Shown one piece after another: positions 1 to 9,300 of a DNA stretch of 31,582 nucleotides (positions within the stretch are counted from its first letter, which is position 1; each line of letters opens with the position of its first letter). Position numbers and translations under genes: made by a program. The stretch spans positions 1 to 31,582 of the forward strand of contig JAJXYW010000073.1 of NCBI GenBank assembly GCA_021780415.1, read 5' to 3'. Origin of the DNA: Acidobacteriota bacterium (GTDB lineage: Bacteria > Acidobacteriota > Terriglobia > Terriglobales > Acidobacteriaceae). Under the pieces are notes generated by a model. It made no database searches and was not told the origin of the DNA. It saw nothing but the letters and a program-made list of their open reading frames with translations.

Positions 1-1
1 C

Positions 2-535
2 TCCGTGTACCTCACCTGGCCGCGGATGGTCGCGACCGGCACGCTCGAGATCGCCGGCCGCACGCTCGCGGTCCGCGGCGAGGCGTGGTTCGACCACGAG
101 TGGGGGACGAGCCAGCTCGGGCCGGGCGTCGTCGGCTGGGACTGGCTCGGCCTGCGCCTCGCCGACGGCCGCGACCTCATGCTCTACCGGCTGCGGCGCG
201 CCGACGGCACCGCCGCGCCCGAGTCGGCCGGCACCGTGGTCGCGGCCGACGGCTCGACGCGCCGCCTGGCGGCCGGCGACTTCACGTTCGTGCCCCTCAC
301 CCGGTGGACGAGCCCGCGCACCGGCGCCCGCTACCCGGCGCGCGTCCGCGTCACGGTGCCGTCGGCGGGGCTCGACCTCGAGGTCCGTCCGGAGATCGCC
401 GACGCCGAGCTCGACGCCCGCCGCTCCACCGGCACGGTCTACTGGGAAGGCCCGGCCGCGGTCACGGGCTCGGTCGCCGGCGACGGCTACGCCGAGCTCA
501 CCGGCTACGCCACCTCCCTCGCCGGGAGGTTCTGA
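2..535 (+). CDS. AttH/CrtC-like lipocalin-domain protein, 5' truncated
   Basis: This is the C-terminal half of a protein of the AttH / carotenoid 1,2-hydratase (CrtC)-like family, a two-lipocalin-fold group often annotated as predicted secreted hydrolase. The reading frame is open to the left edge, so the N-terminus and start lie outside the window. Family-typical patterns are visible: a WFDHEWGTS block, GWDWLGLRLADG, an R-R-A-D-G loop, YPARVRV, and the closing V-Y-W-E-G ... G-Y-x-E-L-T-G-Y signature just before the stop. In many genomes such genes follow ABC-transporter permease genes, which cannot be checked here. Base composition is far more GC-rich than the region that follows, so I take it as resident chromosome flanking the accessory region. 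The substrate is unknown. Confidence 0.8.
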   Translation, partial: SVYLTWPRMVATGTLEIAGRTLAVRGEAWFDHEWGTSQLGPGVVGWDWLGLRLADGRDLMLYRLRRADGTAAPESAGTVVAADGSTRRLAAGDFTFVPLTRWTSPRTGARYPARVRVTVPSAGLDLEVRPEIADAELDARRSTGTVYWEGPAAVTGSVAGDGYAELTGYATSLAGRF

Positions 536-538
536 CCA

Positions 539-553
539 GCAGCGCCACGCTGC
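539..553 (+). terminator. Short GC hairpin just after the first gene
   Basis: A perfect 6-bp stem, GCAGCG / CGCTGC, with a 3-base loop begins four bases after the stop codon at 535. No T-tract follows, so it is at best a weak or factor-assisted terminator. Confidence 0.3.
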
Positions 554-632
554 GGCAGGCGCAAACCACCGGAATCCGCCCACCGCTTGAGACCGAGAGG
601 GGTAGGATGCGGCTGCAAAAGGAGGACGCAAG

Positions 633-824
633 ATGACGACAAAGTTCAATCAATGCCCGAACTGCCATGCGAAGGTTGATGGCGGCTTCTTTGGCGGAGC
701 GTACTTTACGGTTTACGAATGCAAGAAATGCGGTCAACACTACTGCTACAAGTGTGGGGATGACCGCTGTCCCAACTGCGCATCAAAGGAACGCCGCGAA
801 GCTGGGCAAGTCTGGAAGACGTAG
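633..824 (+). CDS. Small double zinc-ribbon protein (63 aa)
   Basis: A strong Shine-Dalgarno, AAAAGGAGG (617-625), sits 7 bases before the ATG and makes this short gene credible. The protein has three Cys pairs: CPNC near residue 8, CKKC near residue 30, then CYKC and CPNC near residues 39-49, consistent with one or two zinc ribbons built from CxxC knuckles. A glycine-rich GGFFGG turn lies between the first two pairs. The C-terminus is short and basic. Proteins of this look are widespread hypothetical proteins; I cannot assign a partner. It stands alone between the lipocalin gene and a gene-poor stretch, on the same strand as the downstream VWA/tubulin operon but 435 bases from it, so co-transcription is not implied. 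Confidence 0.75.
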   Translation: MTTKFNQCPNCHAKVDGGFFGGAYFTVYECKKCGQHYCYKCGDDRCPNCASKERREAGQVWKT

Positions 825-898
825 TGAGGAGTGCGCCGACGATTGGTTGACTCGGAGGCGCCCAATTACCCGGAGTTTCGCCTCGGTTCGCACGCTCC

Positions 899-1179
899 TC
901 ACAAGGCGAGTGAGGCGACCGCGGCCTGCAGGACCGCGACAACGGAGGCCTCGATGCCGCGGCGTTCGAGCGCAGACTGCACCCGGCGACCAGCCTTGCC
1001 CGCGAGCGACGACCACCCGTCCCTGTGCTCCAAGGCGTGTGCTTCGAGGAGAGTGACGGCCGCGCGTGTGGCGACGATCGCCTCACCCGGCACCCCGCCA
1101 CCGACCGTAGCCGCCAGCGGGACCACCCTGTCGCGCTCGACACGCGCACGTCAAGGAGCCGCCGGGTCTGATTCCCCAT
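899..1179 (-). pseudogene. Possible frameshifted remnant, unknown protein
   Basis: On the - strand an ATG at 1179 opens a frame that reads about 13 residues (MGNQTRRLLDVRV). The adjacent frame then carries about 80 protein-like residues, including a VPLAATVGGGVPGEAIVATR segment and two alanine-rich helices, ending in a stop at 899. Joining the two needs one frameshift near 1140. I recognise no family. The argument rests only on protein-like composition and on the two pieces fitting end to end, so this may also be a chance open frame in GC-rich DNA. Confidence 0.25.
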
Positions 1180-1231
1180 CTTGTACGTGGTGGCTGACTT
1201 GGTGCTAAGATCTCGTACAAGAGGTAGGGAT
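1171..1231. repeat. Imperfect inverted repeat with perfect 8-bp core arms
   Basis: The perfect arms CTTGTACG (1180-1187) and CGTACAAG (1214-1221) extend outward imperfectly (TTCCCCAT against AGGTAGGGA), giving about 17 bases per side around a 26-base centre. It lies 30-80 bases upstream of the VWA gene start and directly abuts the ATG of the possible - strand remnant. This is the layout expected of an operator between divergent genes, though a stem-loop in the leader is also possible. Confidence 0.4.
1191..1206 (+). promoter_or_regulatory. Weak sigma-54-like -24/-12 motif upstream of the VWA operon
   Basis: TGGC-N8-TGCT preserves the GG-N10-GC spacing (GG 1192-1193, GC 1204-1205) typical of sigma-54 promoters and sits inside the inverted repeat. 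The ACG part of the consensus is not matched, so it could easily be chance. It is listed because the opposing operon encodes a sigma-54 activator. Confidence 0.2.
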
Positions 1232-1259
1232 CGATGCGATCGCGGCACGGGGGGGCGTC

Positions 1260-2876
1260 TTGCTCGCGGGGACACTAAGAAACCTTCGCGGACAGTCAGC
1301 AGCGGTCATTGTTCTTACAACCCTTTGGGCTGGCGGTGGACGTTCGGCCGATCTTCCCCGCCTTAACGCGCTTCTCGCGCCAAGCGCCGAGCCCGCCGAT
1401 TACATCATGGCCGTCGACACGTCCGGGTCGATGAAACCCTACTGGCCGGCCGTGCGAGATTCGATCCTTGGGTTTATCGATGCGCTGCCCGTTGGGGACC
1501 ACGTTTCCGTCATTCTTTTCGACACTCGCGCGACGAACTCGCGGATCTTGCCCCGGACGATCGATCCCCACAGCGCCGCAGACTTGCGGCGAGAGTTCGA
1601 ACTCCTGCCCCCACCATCGGGCGCGCGAACTGATCTTGGGTACGCGCTGCGTGCGGTCGTCAACGAGATCGCGCGGCCGGAGACGCACCGGCTTCAGTTT
1701 GTGTTTCTCTTCTCGGACTTCGTTCACGAGCCCGCCGGTGACAGCGAATTCGGCAGCCGCGATGCTGATACCCCGGCATGGAATGACCTTGCTAAGCGCG
1801 CGAGGGAGGTCCTCGGCCAGCGGCTGGTGCAGTCGTTCGCGTTGATGCTGCCGATGAGTGCCGAGGCCGGCCGCGATCTGGGCCTTGTCCGCGCGGTGCT
1901 GGGCCAAGTCGAGGTCGTGCCGGTCAACGCCTCAACGCTCAGGGAGTGGTTCACCAGGCGCCGAGATGAGATGCAGCGAGACAAGCTGCGAGCCTTGCTC
2001 AATCACGAGCTGAAGCTCGGCTGGTCGGTGGACGCTCGCCGAGTTGGAAACTCCGACGACCTTGTCTTTCTCTCGCACACCAGCAAGCTACCTCTGACGG
2101 TCCAGCTGACCTCCTGCTCTTCCCCAGGCACTGAGGTGTCCATCAATAGGATGAGCCCAATTTTGGTTCCGCCAGGGGGTCAGGTCACCGTTCCGTTGGG
2201 GATTCGCTACCCAGCACGCGGCTCAGCTCTCACGCGACTCCTCACGACGAGGATGACCTCTGCTTCCCCCGTCACGTTGTCCGTTCGCGGCAACGTAGAG
2301 CTGAAGCCTGCAGACGAGCTGGCCATCCTTGGGGTAACGAGCACATACCCGGTCGACGCCACCCTCAGGCGCACGCTTGCGGTTGGCCATCCCGGAACAC
2401 CACTCGCAGCACAGTTGGGTTTGCTCGCAGTCATCGTCGGGTTACTCTGGCTCACTTGGCAAACCTGGCTCCGCCCGCGGGCCAGTGTGTCACGGGCTTT
2501 CCGCACGGTCGTGATCCAGGCTGACGGCTCGCACGAAACCCTCGATGTTCCTCGGTCGAGTGGAGTCAGCGTTGTGGTCGGCAACATTTCCGGGGCAACT
2601 GTGCGGAGTCAGGCGCCTGCACCGGCCTTTTCCGTCGTTGTCGTGAGCCGCAAGCCGAACTTCCCGTTTATCCGCCCAAAACGGGGTTTCTATACCTACT
2701 GCCAGGACGGGGACATCTCATACCGCAGCAAGCGATGGGACGCCACGGCCCGGTCCTGGACGGAGAGCGACCTCTCCTTGCCTGCCGAGTTGCGCAAATC
2801 CATCCCTGTCGGATACCAGACCACCCTCTTCGTTCGGGGAGGGGGCAGAACCTTGACCATTGAGCTATGCCGCTGA
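1260..2876 (+). CDS. Membrane-anchored VWA-domain protein (538 aa)
   Basis: First gene of the + strand operon. The predicted N-terminal signal sequence has basic residues at 7 and 10, a hydrophobic stretch at 13-24, and a possible cleavage after Ala30. A von Willebrand A domain follows (about 46-225) with a complete metal-binding MIDAS: D53-S55-S57 in DTSGSM, T124, and D153 in LFSDF. A beta-rich linker leads to one clear membrane span (about 382-401) and a cytosolic tail of about 137 residues containing FYTYCQDGD and ending in beta strands. The inferred topology is VWA outside and tail inside. The start is TTG at 1260 with only a G-rich ribosome site; an in-frame stop at 1206 rules out a much longer N-terminus. 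The ligand of the VWA domain is unknown. The neighbouring tubulin-like and second VWA genes suggest it is the envelope-facing part of a complex. Confidence 0.8.
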   Translation: MLAGTLRNLRGQSAAVIVLTTLWAGGGRSADLPRLNALLAPSAEPADYIMAVDTSGSMKPYWPAVRDSILGFIDALPVGDHVSVILFDTRATNSRILPRTIDPHSAADLRREFELLPPPSGARTDLGYALRAVVNEIARPETHRLQFVFLFSDFVHEPAGDSEFGSRDADTPAWNDLAKRAREVLGQRLVQSFALMLPMSAEAGRDLGLVRAVLGQVEVVPVNASTLREWFTRRRDEMQRDKLRALLNHELKLGWSVDARRVGNSDDLVFLSHTSKLPLTVQLTSCSSPGTEVSINRMSPILVPPGGQVTVPLGIRYPARGSALTRLLTTRMTSASPVTLSVRGNVELKPADELAILGVTSTYPVDATLRRTLAVGHPGTPLAAQLGLLAVIVGLLWLTWQTWLRPRASVSRAFRTVVIQADGSHETLDVPRSSGVSVVVGNISGATVRSQAPAPAFSVVVVSRKPNFPFIRPKRGFYTYCQDGDISYRSKRWDATARSWTESDLSLPAELRKSIPVGYQTTLFVRGGGRTLTIELCR

Positions 2877-2993
2877 CCCGATCCATGGCTTGGCGGTACG
2901 CACGGCAACCCCTGGTTGCAGCGCTCAGGGATCCATGATCGTGGCCGGACGTCAGGCGTTGTCGTCCAGGGCAACTTCGAAGGGAGCCAGGAG

Positions 2994-5900
2994 ATGAGCT
3001 ACCCAACACTTTTCATCGGACTCGGCGGCGCGGGCACGAAGACCGTTTTGTACCTCAAGAGCCGGCTGCAGCGGCTGTTCAGCAAGGAGGAGATGGCGTC
3101 GAGCTTTCGTTTCCTCCTGATGGACACGAATCGGAACGAATTCGACGGGCTCGTCAAGAGTTTTGATTCCGAGATCACGTTGGACCCCGACTTCCTTAGG
3201 TTGGATGACAACTACCTTCTTCTCGGCGGCTTCAACCCCAAGACCCAACACGCTTACATCGAGCGCAACCAGACATCGGACCAATGTAAGGACATCCACG
3301 AGTGGCTCGACCCGCGCGAAGCCGCGAGCTTTCCCAACTCGGCGGTCTCCATCGGCGTCGGGGCCCAGCGCCAACTAGGGCGGTTTTGCTTCTTCCACCA
3401 CTGGGATGAGATTTCCAACCGTTTGACGGCCATCTTCCGTGATCTCAACAGAGCCAAGTCCGAGGAGAAGATCAAGGGTGCAATCAGGACGTATGTTGTC
3501 ACGAGTTGTCTCGGCGGTACGGGGTCGTCTTCCTTTTTTGACCTGTTGTATCTATTGGCAACCGACTACCAGGATCTGGCACATGCAGAGCCCGACCTTC
3601 GGCCGGTGATCTTCGGCCCGAAGTTCTTTCTTAAGCAGATTGGACGGGAGACGTCGAGCCCCAAGGAACTTGGACGCTACCGCGCCAATGCCATCGCCTT
3701 CTTTACCGAGTTGGAGTTCGCCATCAACGCCTGGCGGGCCGGTTCGAAAGACCATGCCCGCCTCTGCGCCCGGCCGGTTGAAATGGCCAACCGCGAGTTG
3801 GCCACGCTTTCGTGGTGTCCGTATCACGCCGCGCTCGTGGTGGACGATCAAGTCGAGGGCGGGGAGAAGGTGTTTCTCACTTCCCTCTTCCAAACAACGG
3901 CCGACCTGCTGGCCTACCGCATCGCTGCCGGCGCCAACGACCAGATCGACGACAAGTTGATCAACTTTGCCGCTGGCGCGGCGAAGTCGGGTCGTAGTCA
4001 GGGATATCCGCACTACCTCGCCCTCGGGTTCCGGGCCCTCGAGCACTACGGCGACGTCTTTCGGGGCTACCTCACGCGCCGATTTCTGGCCGATGCCATC
4101 CAGCATCACTACATCGAAGGCAACCTGCCGACCGAAAAGGAACTGCGCAAACAGGCGATCGACATCTTCGATGGCAGCGTCGCCGCTCCGTTTCGCGCGG
4201 CCAAGCCGGGATCTGGAGTGGAGCGCTTTTCGGAGGTGTGCACGCGCCAACTCCTCAGCGACCATCACCGTTTGCGCCGTGCACGGTCGATCGACCGGTT
4301 TCTAAGCCCGAACCCGTCAAAACCCGACGCCGAGCCTGATGTCGACCGAACAGCTTTGACGGCAACGAACCTCGAAGCCGTGATCGACGAGTTGCAGCAG
4401 GAACGCCAGAAGATCAGAAGCGAGGCCATCAGCTTGTTTCGATCACACTATGGCGATCCGTGGGCGCGAGAGGCCGACTCGGCCTACGGAGCCATCTGGG
4501 ATGCGCTGCTCGCTGCCATGAATGGCGTCATTGAGACGAGAGGGATTCAGGCGTGGTGCGGCGACCCTGCGGGCAGCCACAATGGCCTCGCGCAATACCT
4601 GGAAGAGGTTGCCCTCGATCGACTGGCCGTCGCGCGTCAGGAGCTTGGAACCAGCAACCAGCGGTGCGCCGAGTTGCTTGGGGACCGTAAAGGCATCGAA
4701 AGGCTAAAGAGTGACATTCTCGGCGAGGTTGAGAAGCTGGGCGGGCTGTTCAGCAGGTGGTCTCCCACAACCGCGCTCAAGCAGCGCCTCGAGCAGTTCG
4801 CCGCGACGCGTGTTCAGCTGCTCGAGGAGACTCTCCGAAACCGGCTCGTGATGCTTGAAATCGAAGTCCTTTCGTTCGTTGCGGGACGAGGTCAGATCGT
4901 CGACCAGCAGGACTATTTCTCTTGCCAGGACACGCAGCGCCCGTCCTTCCTGACCTCACTGATCGACCAGGGACGACGGATTTCCGCCTGGCTCGTCACT
5001 TCGGCGCACCTCGCCGGCGCTCAGGCGGAGGAGGAGACGAAGACGCTGCGCCGGCTGAAGTCGGCCGATCTGATCCGCTTCGTCCCAGCCCTCGATCAGA
5101 TCGTGGATGATCGCGGCACACCGGGGCCTCGCGCGAACGAGGCGATCAAGCACCTGGCCAATGTCATGGCCACGAAGGGTAGCTGGGTGCCCGAGATCAA
5201 CGCATCCACTGGGACGTTCTGGCCTACGGTGTGCCGCGATGCCGCCGGGTCTGCTTCGGATGCCCAAGCCCAGGAACGGTTTCTCGAAGCCGGCCGCACG
5301 TGGATCGCACGAACCATCAGCGAGCAAGATGCCTTCAAGGATCTCGACCAGACACTCGAAGCGTACGTCGCCGGCTTACCCACATCGGGTTCAGGGGGGT
5401 CGGAGGACCTGGCCAGTATCCTCACCGAGACGCAGGTTCGGGTATTCGCCGACGTCAATACGGCCGCGGGGCAGGAGGGTCAGCATTTCCGCGCCGCCCT
5501 CACGTCCAGCGACGGGGCTCGTGGCTCGCTCCTCGATCGACTTGGGTACCTCCGTTCCGAAGCCGCCATGGCGCAGTCCGACCCTGCGTTTTCCAAGCGC
5601 CTTGTCGTCCTGAAGGCGTATACGAGCCTGTACGTCCAGGATCACTTCGACTGGTGGAACCACTCGTTCCTGCAAGATTACCGCGCCACCGACTGGTGCG
5701 AACCCCATCTCCACCGGAACGGCAGGGGGTTCTTCCAACTCAGCGGCAGCTCACCTAACCGGCCGGCTCGCCTATTCGCCGCGGGCATGGCGTGGGCATT
5801 GATCTTTCGAGTCTGGCCGAACGATGACAATCTAAAGAAACTCTTCACTACCAAGCTTGCGTTCGAAAAGGATTTCCTCGGCGAGGCGCCGGTGTCGATT

Positions 5901-6362
5901 CGGCAGAAGGAAGTGTTCCTGCTACAGACACGCTTGAACGACAAGATGCTTCTTAGCGATCGGCGAATTGAGGCGCCGTTGCCGGGGGGCACCGGCTTCA
6001 TGCGCGTGCCAGGTGCCGGTGATTACGGCGCAGCCTTCGAGCAATTCTTGCGTCTGGAGGTTTGCCAGGACAATGTCGAGTTCTTCCACGGTGTGGCGGC
6101 CGGAGTGGACCATGTCTGGTCCAATGACGGGTCCAACGACACGTTGAACCTGATCCAGCGCGAGCGGGCCGAGGACTTTTGCGTTCGAGCCGACCAGGTG
6201 CTCCAGCAACAGATCAAGAAGAAGCTGCAGAGCCTCGATGAGCCCGGGCGACACCTGACGGAGACCGACGAGCGCACCCGGCGAGCGCTGGGTCGCATTG
6301 CGAGTGAACTGAGCGCCGAGATCCAAGAAATTCGAGAGCGTCTGGGTAGTGAGGTGATGTAG
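2994..6362 (+). CDS. Large tubulin/FtsZ-like GTPase (1122 aa)
   Basis: The N-terminal ~400 residues match the bacterial tubulin-like family (from memory, Pfam Tubulin_2). They carry a glycine-rich nucleotide loop GLGGAGT at 9-15, a DTN acidic turn at 44-46, and the tubulin signature as SCLGGTGSSS at 171-180, equivalent to GGGTG(S/T)G of tubulin/FtsZ. The remaining ~700 residues are mostly helical and match nothing I know. This is far longer than FtsZ or TubZ (350-480 aa), so it is a tubulin core with a large C-terminal extension. The start chosen is the ATG at 2994, with AGGGAG 7 bases upstream; an in-frame ATG at 2916 would add 26 residues ahead of the nucleotide loop and has no ribosome site. 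It lies 117 bases after the VWA gene and 3 bases before the next. Expected role: GTP-dependent polymer or scaffold at the membrane; this is inferred from the fold. Confidence 0.85.
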   Translation: MSYPTLFIGLGGAGTKTVLYLKSRLQRLFSKEEMASSFRFLLMDTNRNEFDGLVKSFDSEITLDPDFLRLDDNYLLLGGFNPKTQHAYIERNQTSDQCKDIHEWLDPREAASFPNSAVSIGVGAQRQLGRFCFFHHWDEISNRLTAIFRDLNRAKSEEKIKGAIRTYVVTSCLGGTGSSSFFDLLYLLATDYQDLAHAEPDLRPVIFGPKFFLKQIGRETSSPKELGRYRANAIAFFTELEFAINAWRAGSKDHARLCARPVEMANRELATLSWCPYHAALVVDDQVEGGEKVFLTSLFQTTADLLAYRIAAGANDQIDDKLINFAAGAAKSGRSQGYPHYLALGFRALEHYGDVFRGYLTRRFLADAIQHHYIEGNLPTEKELRKQAIDIFDGSVAAPFRAAKPGSGVERFSEVCTRQLLSDHHRLRRARSIDRFLSPNPSKPDAEPDVDRTALTATNLEAVIDELQQERQKIRSEAISLFRSHYGDPWAREADSAYGAIWDALLAAMNGVIETRGIQAWCGDPAGSHNGLAQYLEEVALDRLAVARQELGTSNQRCAELLGDRKGIERLKSDILGEVEKLGGLFSRWSPTTALKQRLEQFAATRVQLLEETLRNRLVMLEIEVLSFVAGRGQIVDQQDYFSCQDTQRPSFLTSLIDQGRRISAWLVTSAHLAGAQAEEETKTLRRLKSADLIRFVPALDQIVDDRGTPGPRANEAIKHLANVMATKGSWVPEINASTGTFWPTVCRDAAGSASDAQAQERFLEAGRTWIARTISEQDAFKDLDQTLEAYVAGLPTSGSGGSEDLASILTETQVRVFADVNTAAGQEGQHFRAALTSSDGARGSLLDRLGYLRSEAAMAQSDPAFSKRLVVLKAYTSLYVQDHFDWWNHSFLQDYRATDWCEPHLHRNGRGFFQLSGSSPNRPARLFAAGMAWALIFRVWPNDDNLKKLFTTKLAFEKDFLGEAPVSIRQKEVFLLQTRLNDKMLLSDRRIEAPLPGGTGFMRVPGAGDYGAAFEQFLRLEVCQDNVEFFHGVAAGVDHVWSNDGSNDTLNLIQRERAEDFCVRADQVLQQQIKKKLQSLDEPGRHLTETDERTRRALGRIASELSAEIQEIRERLGSEVM

Positions 6363-6365
6363 TCC

Positions 6366-9300
6366 ATGGGGCGACGTCGATTTCTTGTCGTGCCTGTGAA
6401 CTTGGGTGATGCCCCGCCGGGCAACGATGTTGCCGTGATGCTTGTGGTCGATGATTCCGGCTCGATGGCGGGGAAAGGGAGCAAGGAGGCGAGGGAGGGG
6501 CTGCGCAGGTTCGTCGAGCAAACCCCGGAGGGGACCAGGATCGGCCTCGTTGGCTTCGGCAGCGAGGTCACGCGCTACTCGGCGCCGACCGAGCACCGGG
6601 ATTTTGTCTTCGACCAAGTGGAGCGCTTCCGCGGGGACGGCGGTTTGACCGCGCTCTACGACGCCGTCGGCCGAGCGTGCGCAGCGTTCGATCCGCAGGA
6701 TCGCCACAAGTGCGTGGTGGTTCTCACCGACGGCCAGGACTGCAACTCCAAGGAGTTCAGCCTTTGCGGGGGGGATGGCAAGCGAGATCTGCTCGAGGCA
6801 GCTATTGCGAGCGGTGTCAGGGTGTTTTCCGTGGCCTGCGGCGAAGGGGTCGATGAGGAGAGCCTCCGGCTTCTGGCCGAACGCACAGGGGGCAAGCTGC
6901 TCCAAGTGCGGGAAGCTGGCGCCCTCGCGGGGCGACTCCTCGAGGTGCTCGAGCTGATCGTCACCACCCGGGGCGAGACGTTGTTCCGCCCCGAGGTGGA
7001 GCGTTTGCTGCGCGAGTCACTCGGTACTCGTCCGCCTTGGTTCGAACAGCTCTCGCTTGACGAGTGGGACGAGGAAGAGCCCTCGAGCGACGCGACGCAC
7101 ATCCGGTTTCCCAGGACGTCAACGAGGACCGACAGGAAGCTGAAGCAGGCATGCGGTGCCCTAAGCGATATCCTCGCCGGGACAGATGGCCTGCTGGCTC
7201 GCTTGCTGATCGGGCAGGCACAACGTGTGCGCGAGGCTGGGACCTCGCCTCAGGCGGACCTCGACGTTGTCCTGGTCGGCTGGTTGAGCGATCCGGCGTT
7301 CCGAGTGCTCTCTCTGAGCGTTGTCACGCTCATGCGCCAGCTCATGAAGAATCTTCCCGAATACCTGCCGGGGGACCTCTTTCTCACGTTTCTTCCTCTC
7401 CTGCAAGGATGGGGGAGCGCGGACAACACTGAACGGAACGCCTGCGCTGCGTGGTTGACCGCTGTTTCAAACCTGTGCGCGGACGTGCCGCACACCATCC
7501 TGCAGTGCGGCCAGACCAACCAGCACCGCATCCTGAACAAAGATGGCTACGTCGGTCAGACTGCCGATCAGATGCTGCAGCAGGCAGCCAACCTCACCCG
7601 CCTCCTCGCGATCGCGCCGGCCGACCACGAGGCTCTTGTCAAGTCTTGTGATCGCTCGATGGTGCAAGGTCTCGGCGCCGCCAGCCTGAGTTCGGAGCTG
7701 GGTGGGCGTCTGGACCGCGTGGCTCTTCCTGTCTTCGAAGAGACTCTGTCGGCGTTTCGCCAGCGGGGTAGCGTGCAGGACACCAGCGCGCTGGTTCGCA
7801 GGTCGGTCACGGACGCCGGTCTCGACTTCGAATCGCTCAAGGCTGAGTTCCTGGCGCCCCGGGCGATTGATGCTGGCCCCTTGGCTGAGGTTCGTTTCGA
7901 CGTGGCGATGTTCTGGCCCCCACGCACCCCGCCCCCAGAAGAGGATTACCTCGCTGTCCTTCCGAGGTTGCTCGAGGAGCGGGCGGGGGAGTTCCTGCTG
8001 CGCAAGCTGCAGGCGCTTCGAAACCTGCTTGCCGAACGCGCAAACACGAAGCTCGAGCACGTGAGCCGAGCGATCGCCGACCAGCTCGATGCGATGCTGT
8101 GGGGCGAAGGCGCCTCTGGCGTCGCCGCGGTGCGCGAGGTGCTCGCCGGGATCAGCAGCGCGGTGGGCAGCCAGCGAGCCCGGTTACGAGATGATGGCGC
8201 CGTCACGTTCGACCTCGAGCAGGTCCGCTTGTTCAGCGCGGACGAGCGTGTGACCGAACAGGCCGGCACGCTGTCGCGCGCGCAGGCCAGGGAGAGTTTG
8301 GACACGCTGCTACAGAACCGGCCGGCGCCCGAAGCCCTCGCGCTGCGCCACGGCCTGCTCGCCATCGCGCTCGGCGTGACCGCTGACCAGCTTCTCCGCC
8401 TGACTCCGCAGTTTGTGTTCAACCCCGGCCTGCTCGGGGTGCCGGCGTTCGGGGCCGCGCTGGTGGCCGGGGCATGCCTGGCACTTGGGTTCGTGCGATG
8501 GCGCTTGAACCGAAAGCGCCTCGAGCGGGCGGTCCGCGAGTACGTCGCCGCGATCGTCCGCGAGGCGCGCGCCGCAGCTCGGTCAGAGTGCGTTGCTGGC
8601 CTGCGTTCGTTCTACGATCGCCTCCAGAACTGGATCGGCAGCAACGACAACCCGGCGCCTTGGGACCCCGAGGCCGTGCGGGACGAGCAGCACTTGTCGC
8701 AGCGCCACCTCCTCGCCTGCCTCGAGCAGCGATTGGAGGAGTACACCCGCACGCTGGCGGCGCGCGTGGAGGCGGACCATGAGAGTCGGGCCGGCCGGGG
8801 CGAACCGGACGAGAATTGGTTTGTCTGGCGGGTCGTTGATCCCGGGCACGGCGCCGGCGCGCCGCACCTCGCCGCCCTCCCAGCGGAGGCGCCGCCGCCA
8901 GCCGAAGTACCCTGGAACCGCATCGCGACTGTCGAGACTGGGTGGCACCACTGGCGGGAAGTTTGCCGGCGCAAGCGCTGCGACCGCCTGGACGAGTACT
9001 TGGAGTTTCACCGGGTGCGGCTCGACCTGCCCCGGCAACTCTGGCTGGCCTGCCGCGAGGAGGTCGCACGCCTTGAGCACCACCGCTCCCAGCTCGCCAT
9101 CCGGCTTCGGAACGCGAGTGATGCTGACCGCCGGCGACTCTCGGCCGACCTCCATGCCACGGCGTTCCCAAGCATCATGCTGGCTGATGGGGCCTCGTTG
9201 ACGGCCCACACGTTGCACTGGGTTGCCGACAAAGCCGCGGCCGGGTCGCTGCACAAGTCAGCCGAGGAGGGAGTCAGCGCCGCTGTGGAGCCGACAGTCG

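Larger units (their letters stand above)
825..1259. other. Gene-poor 435-base stretch before the VWA operon
   Basis: No intact + strand gene is visible. On the - strand there is a possible decayed reading frame (899-1179), and the right part holds an imperfect inverted repeat (1171-1231) enclosing a sigma-54-like motif. The stretch marks the left side of the accessory region, but no integrase, tRNA or direct-repeat attachment site is apparent. Confidence 0.5.

Noticed and set aside
5922..6905. A 327-codon - strand frame spanning the tubulin-like/VWA junction
   Set aside because: It overlaps two well-supported + strand genes, including an intact MIDAS, so it is an antisense shadow.
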